Below, piece by piece: positions 58,237 to 60,000 of a stretch of 60,000 nucleotides of DNA (its first letter is position 1; every line of letters begins with the position of its first letter). The notes under the pieces are model-generated. The model made no database searches and was not told the DNA's origin. It worked only from the letters and a program-made list of their open reading frames with translations. This DNA comes from Hydractinia symbiolongicarpus (Eukaryota > Cnidaria > Hydrozoa > Anthoathecata > Hydractiniidae): positions 17,709,501 to 17,769,500 of the forward strand of contig NC_079881.1 of assembly GCF_029227915.1 (NCBI RefSeq), read 5' to 3'. The position numbers were made by a program, and so were the translations under genes.

Positions 58237-60000
58237 TTAGGTAGATATTTTTTTAATTTGAAATGTTAAATCAAATACCCGATTCACTCGAAGTAAACAA
58301 TTGAATAATTCCGGCTCGGAAATTTCAAGAATATCAATATTGAAGCCATCCACGTCGAAATAATACTCTAAAAACTTCTCGCGATATTTCAACGCCAGCA
58401 TATCTGTACTTGCATTTCGTGGATGAACAATGTATGTATCCTTTCTAAAAAATTGCATCATGTTGGCATCATGACAGCTTTTGAAAAGTTCCATTAATGT
58501 TTTCTTTTCTTTTGCATGAACTTCGGAGCGATTTTCATACTGAAGAATAAAAGTGCCATACACAATCTGTGACCAATTCATAAAATGCATAGAATGGATC
58601 GTTTCTTCATTAAAACAAGCCTCTACCAGTGTAAAGAAAGTTTCCTTCTTCATATAGTCAGCAACGTTGTTCCAGTCAATATGATGAGGTTGCAGCGAGC
58701 AAATTTTTTGAATTGCTGTTTGGTCGTTTAACTCTACTGTCATAACATTCAAACTACATTCCACTTTACCTTTTGCAATGAGTTGGATAAGCGATGTCAG
58801 CTTGGATTTGTAGTATCTTTTGACACTTTCAAGAAAGCTGCCAGCGTCTTCAAGGGAGTTGCTCATACTGAAAGTAGCTAAAAAATGCTCTGCGGACAGT
58901 ATGTGATTTTGAAGCGAAGACGTTCTGGTAAACATAGTGACGTTACCATGGCATTGTGACTTCAAATCACCAAATATTTGACCTGTCAACTGGTAACGGC
59001 AAAATTCCACGCGATCTTGCTTATTTAGTAGATTACCACAGGCCTTGAACGATCTATACTCTACATAGCCCTTATACCACCTTCTCTTTGCTTCCTCCAA
59101 GGAGAGTTTAGTCTTTATCCAGAATTGTATCAACTCTCTGATATGTATTTCTTGAGTTGTCTCCATTACGCTATGACACGCAGCTCTAAACTCTTCCAGT
59201 GTTGTTTCGTTCCAACCTGTTGAAAACCAAACTTCTAAAATTGAATCCTGACTCGACTGCGTTTTCATCATCTCGTAAATCACAAGTGAACGTGCCACAC
59301 TGATCTGTGATTGGTCAAATCCATGAAATTTCAATTTAACACCATTCCCTGTAAATTTCCCCATCATAATTTGAAAGAGATCGACATAGCCAATAAAAAC
59401 ATATGTCTTCCCGAACTCAAAAGATGTTTCTTTTACAGGTGCATTTCGAAATATTTGATATAGAGATTGTGAATAGCTTTGATATGGAAACTGCTTGTAT
59501 ATATCACCAGGCTTGGGGTTACTTAGTAAGAAATCAAATAACTGGGAGGAAAGATCTAGATACCACTCTATGAACAAACGTTTGTCCCATTGGACACAAT
59601 CCAATTCAAGCTCTTGTACACCATATAGCTTTTGGTGATGAAATGCCTCTTATAATGTGCCAACATGCTCTTTCTCCTGAGGATATACATGTTGATATTC
59701 CTTATGGAAGTTTGGAATATCAAGACGTATATGAGCGAGTGAAGGATCGTTTTCTATCATTTTTACCATTTCTTTCGGTTTAAGTGGACTTGGTGGATTT
59801 AATTTGCTAAGTTCATGCAACATTTTTTTTGAATTTGTATCAACTTTTTCTTCACCCGTTTTGCTACATTTTATTTTATGTTGTTTCCAGTCAATGGCTT
59901 GGCATTTCTTACTGCAATACAATCGCTCTTTACAGCGACCGCAGTGATATTTTGCTTCTTCTGTGCAGCTGAGACATGTAGAGATTTTTGTTACACATGA
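58237..60000 (-). CDS. MYND zinc-finger protein, 5' end off the window, one in-frame stop
   Basis: A single frame runs from the window edge to TAA at 58239-58237, broken only by TAA at 59652-59650. The MYND finger is at the edge: CLSC, CGRC, YCSKKC and HKIKC, spaced as in MYND domains, which usually bind proline-rich partner peptides. After a linker and the internal stop comes a 455-residue region with FGKTYVFIGYVDLFQIMMGKF, LKFHGFDQSQISVARSLVIYEMM and ILEVWFSTGW, a layout that may be DUF4470-like. The frame keeps its coding character past the stop, so the TAA is a recent null allele, a base-call error or, less likely, a 42-nt intron (GTATAT...AAGAG). Function unknown. Confidence 0.65.

Overview
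The window is animal nuclear DNA. Genes are split by many GT-AG introns, background is AT-rich, and transposable-element debris is dense. Host genes recognised: an RNF216/TRIAD3-type RBR ubiquitin ligase (17 coding exons), a class A GPCR, a claudin-like four-pass membrane protein and the edge of a MYND zinc-finger gene. Together with Ginger, YqaJ-type, Harbinger, CR1-like, R2/NeSL-like, Helitron and Polinton-type relics, this suggests a cnidarian, probably a hydrozoan. The organism is an inference; nothing in the sequence names it.

Layout. 1-13,534: RNF216-like gene on the minus strand, with a Harbinger relic, a 65-bp tandem duplication and a perfect 34-bp-arm hairpin in its introns. 13.5-15.2 kb: gene-free. 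15.25-18.48 kb: decayed Ginger DNA transposon with GIN-1-like integrase and palindromic ends. 20.5-22.0 kb: decayed SWIM/YqaJ transposon protein. 23.4-24.7 kb: intronless GPCR, minus strand. 25.2-26.6 kb: 1.36-kb foldback element flanked by TA. 27.1-29.6 kb: four head-to-tail Helitron-like elements.

27,935-43,693: two tandem copies (8,056 and 7,703 bp) of one unit, apparently identical except for one replacement (359 bp lost, 6 bp gained). Each unit holds the end of a Helitron array, a broken Polinton-type DNA polymerase B relic, an unknown convergent ORF, and the 5' half of a PHD-APE LINE. The LINE ORF is interrupted by a hAT5-like element, which carries 126-bp tandem repeats, a hammerhead-like ribozyme core and a tRNA-derived SINE. 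The LINE continues to its reverse transcriptase and 3' tail only after the second copy (to about 46.2 kb).

46.2-49 kb: unknown ORF with a 12-bp in-frame repeat cut by the LINE tail, a tyrosine-recombinase fragment, and a tandem pair of about 177-bp mini-Helitrons. 49.7-50.8 kb: claudin-like gene with a 5'UTR intron. 53.5-56.7 kb: nearly intact restriction-like-endonuclease LINE, minus strand, broken by one frameshift. 57.0-57.6 kb: another Helitron. 58.2-60 kb: MYND-finger gene, minus strand, running off the edge, with one in-frame TAA.

The host genes show no shared pathway. The strongest candidates for follow-up are the tandem duplication (real or assembly artefact), the hammerhead-like motif, the clean hAT5 insertion into the LINE ORF, and the degenerate 2A motif in the LINE.
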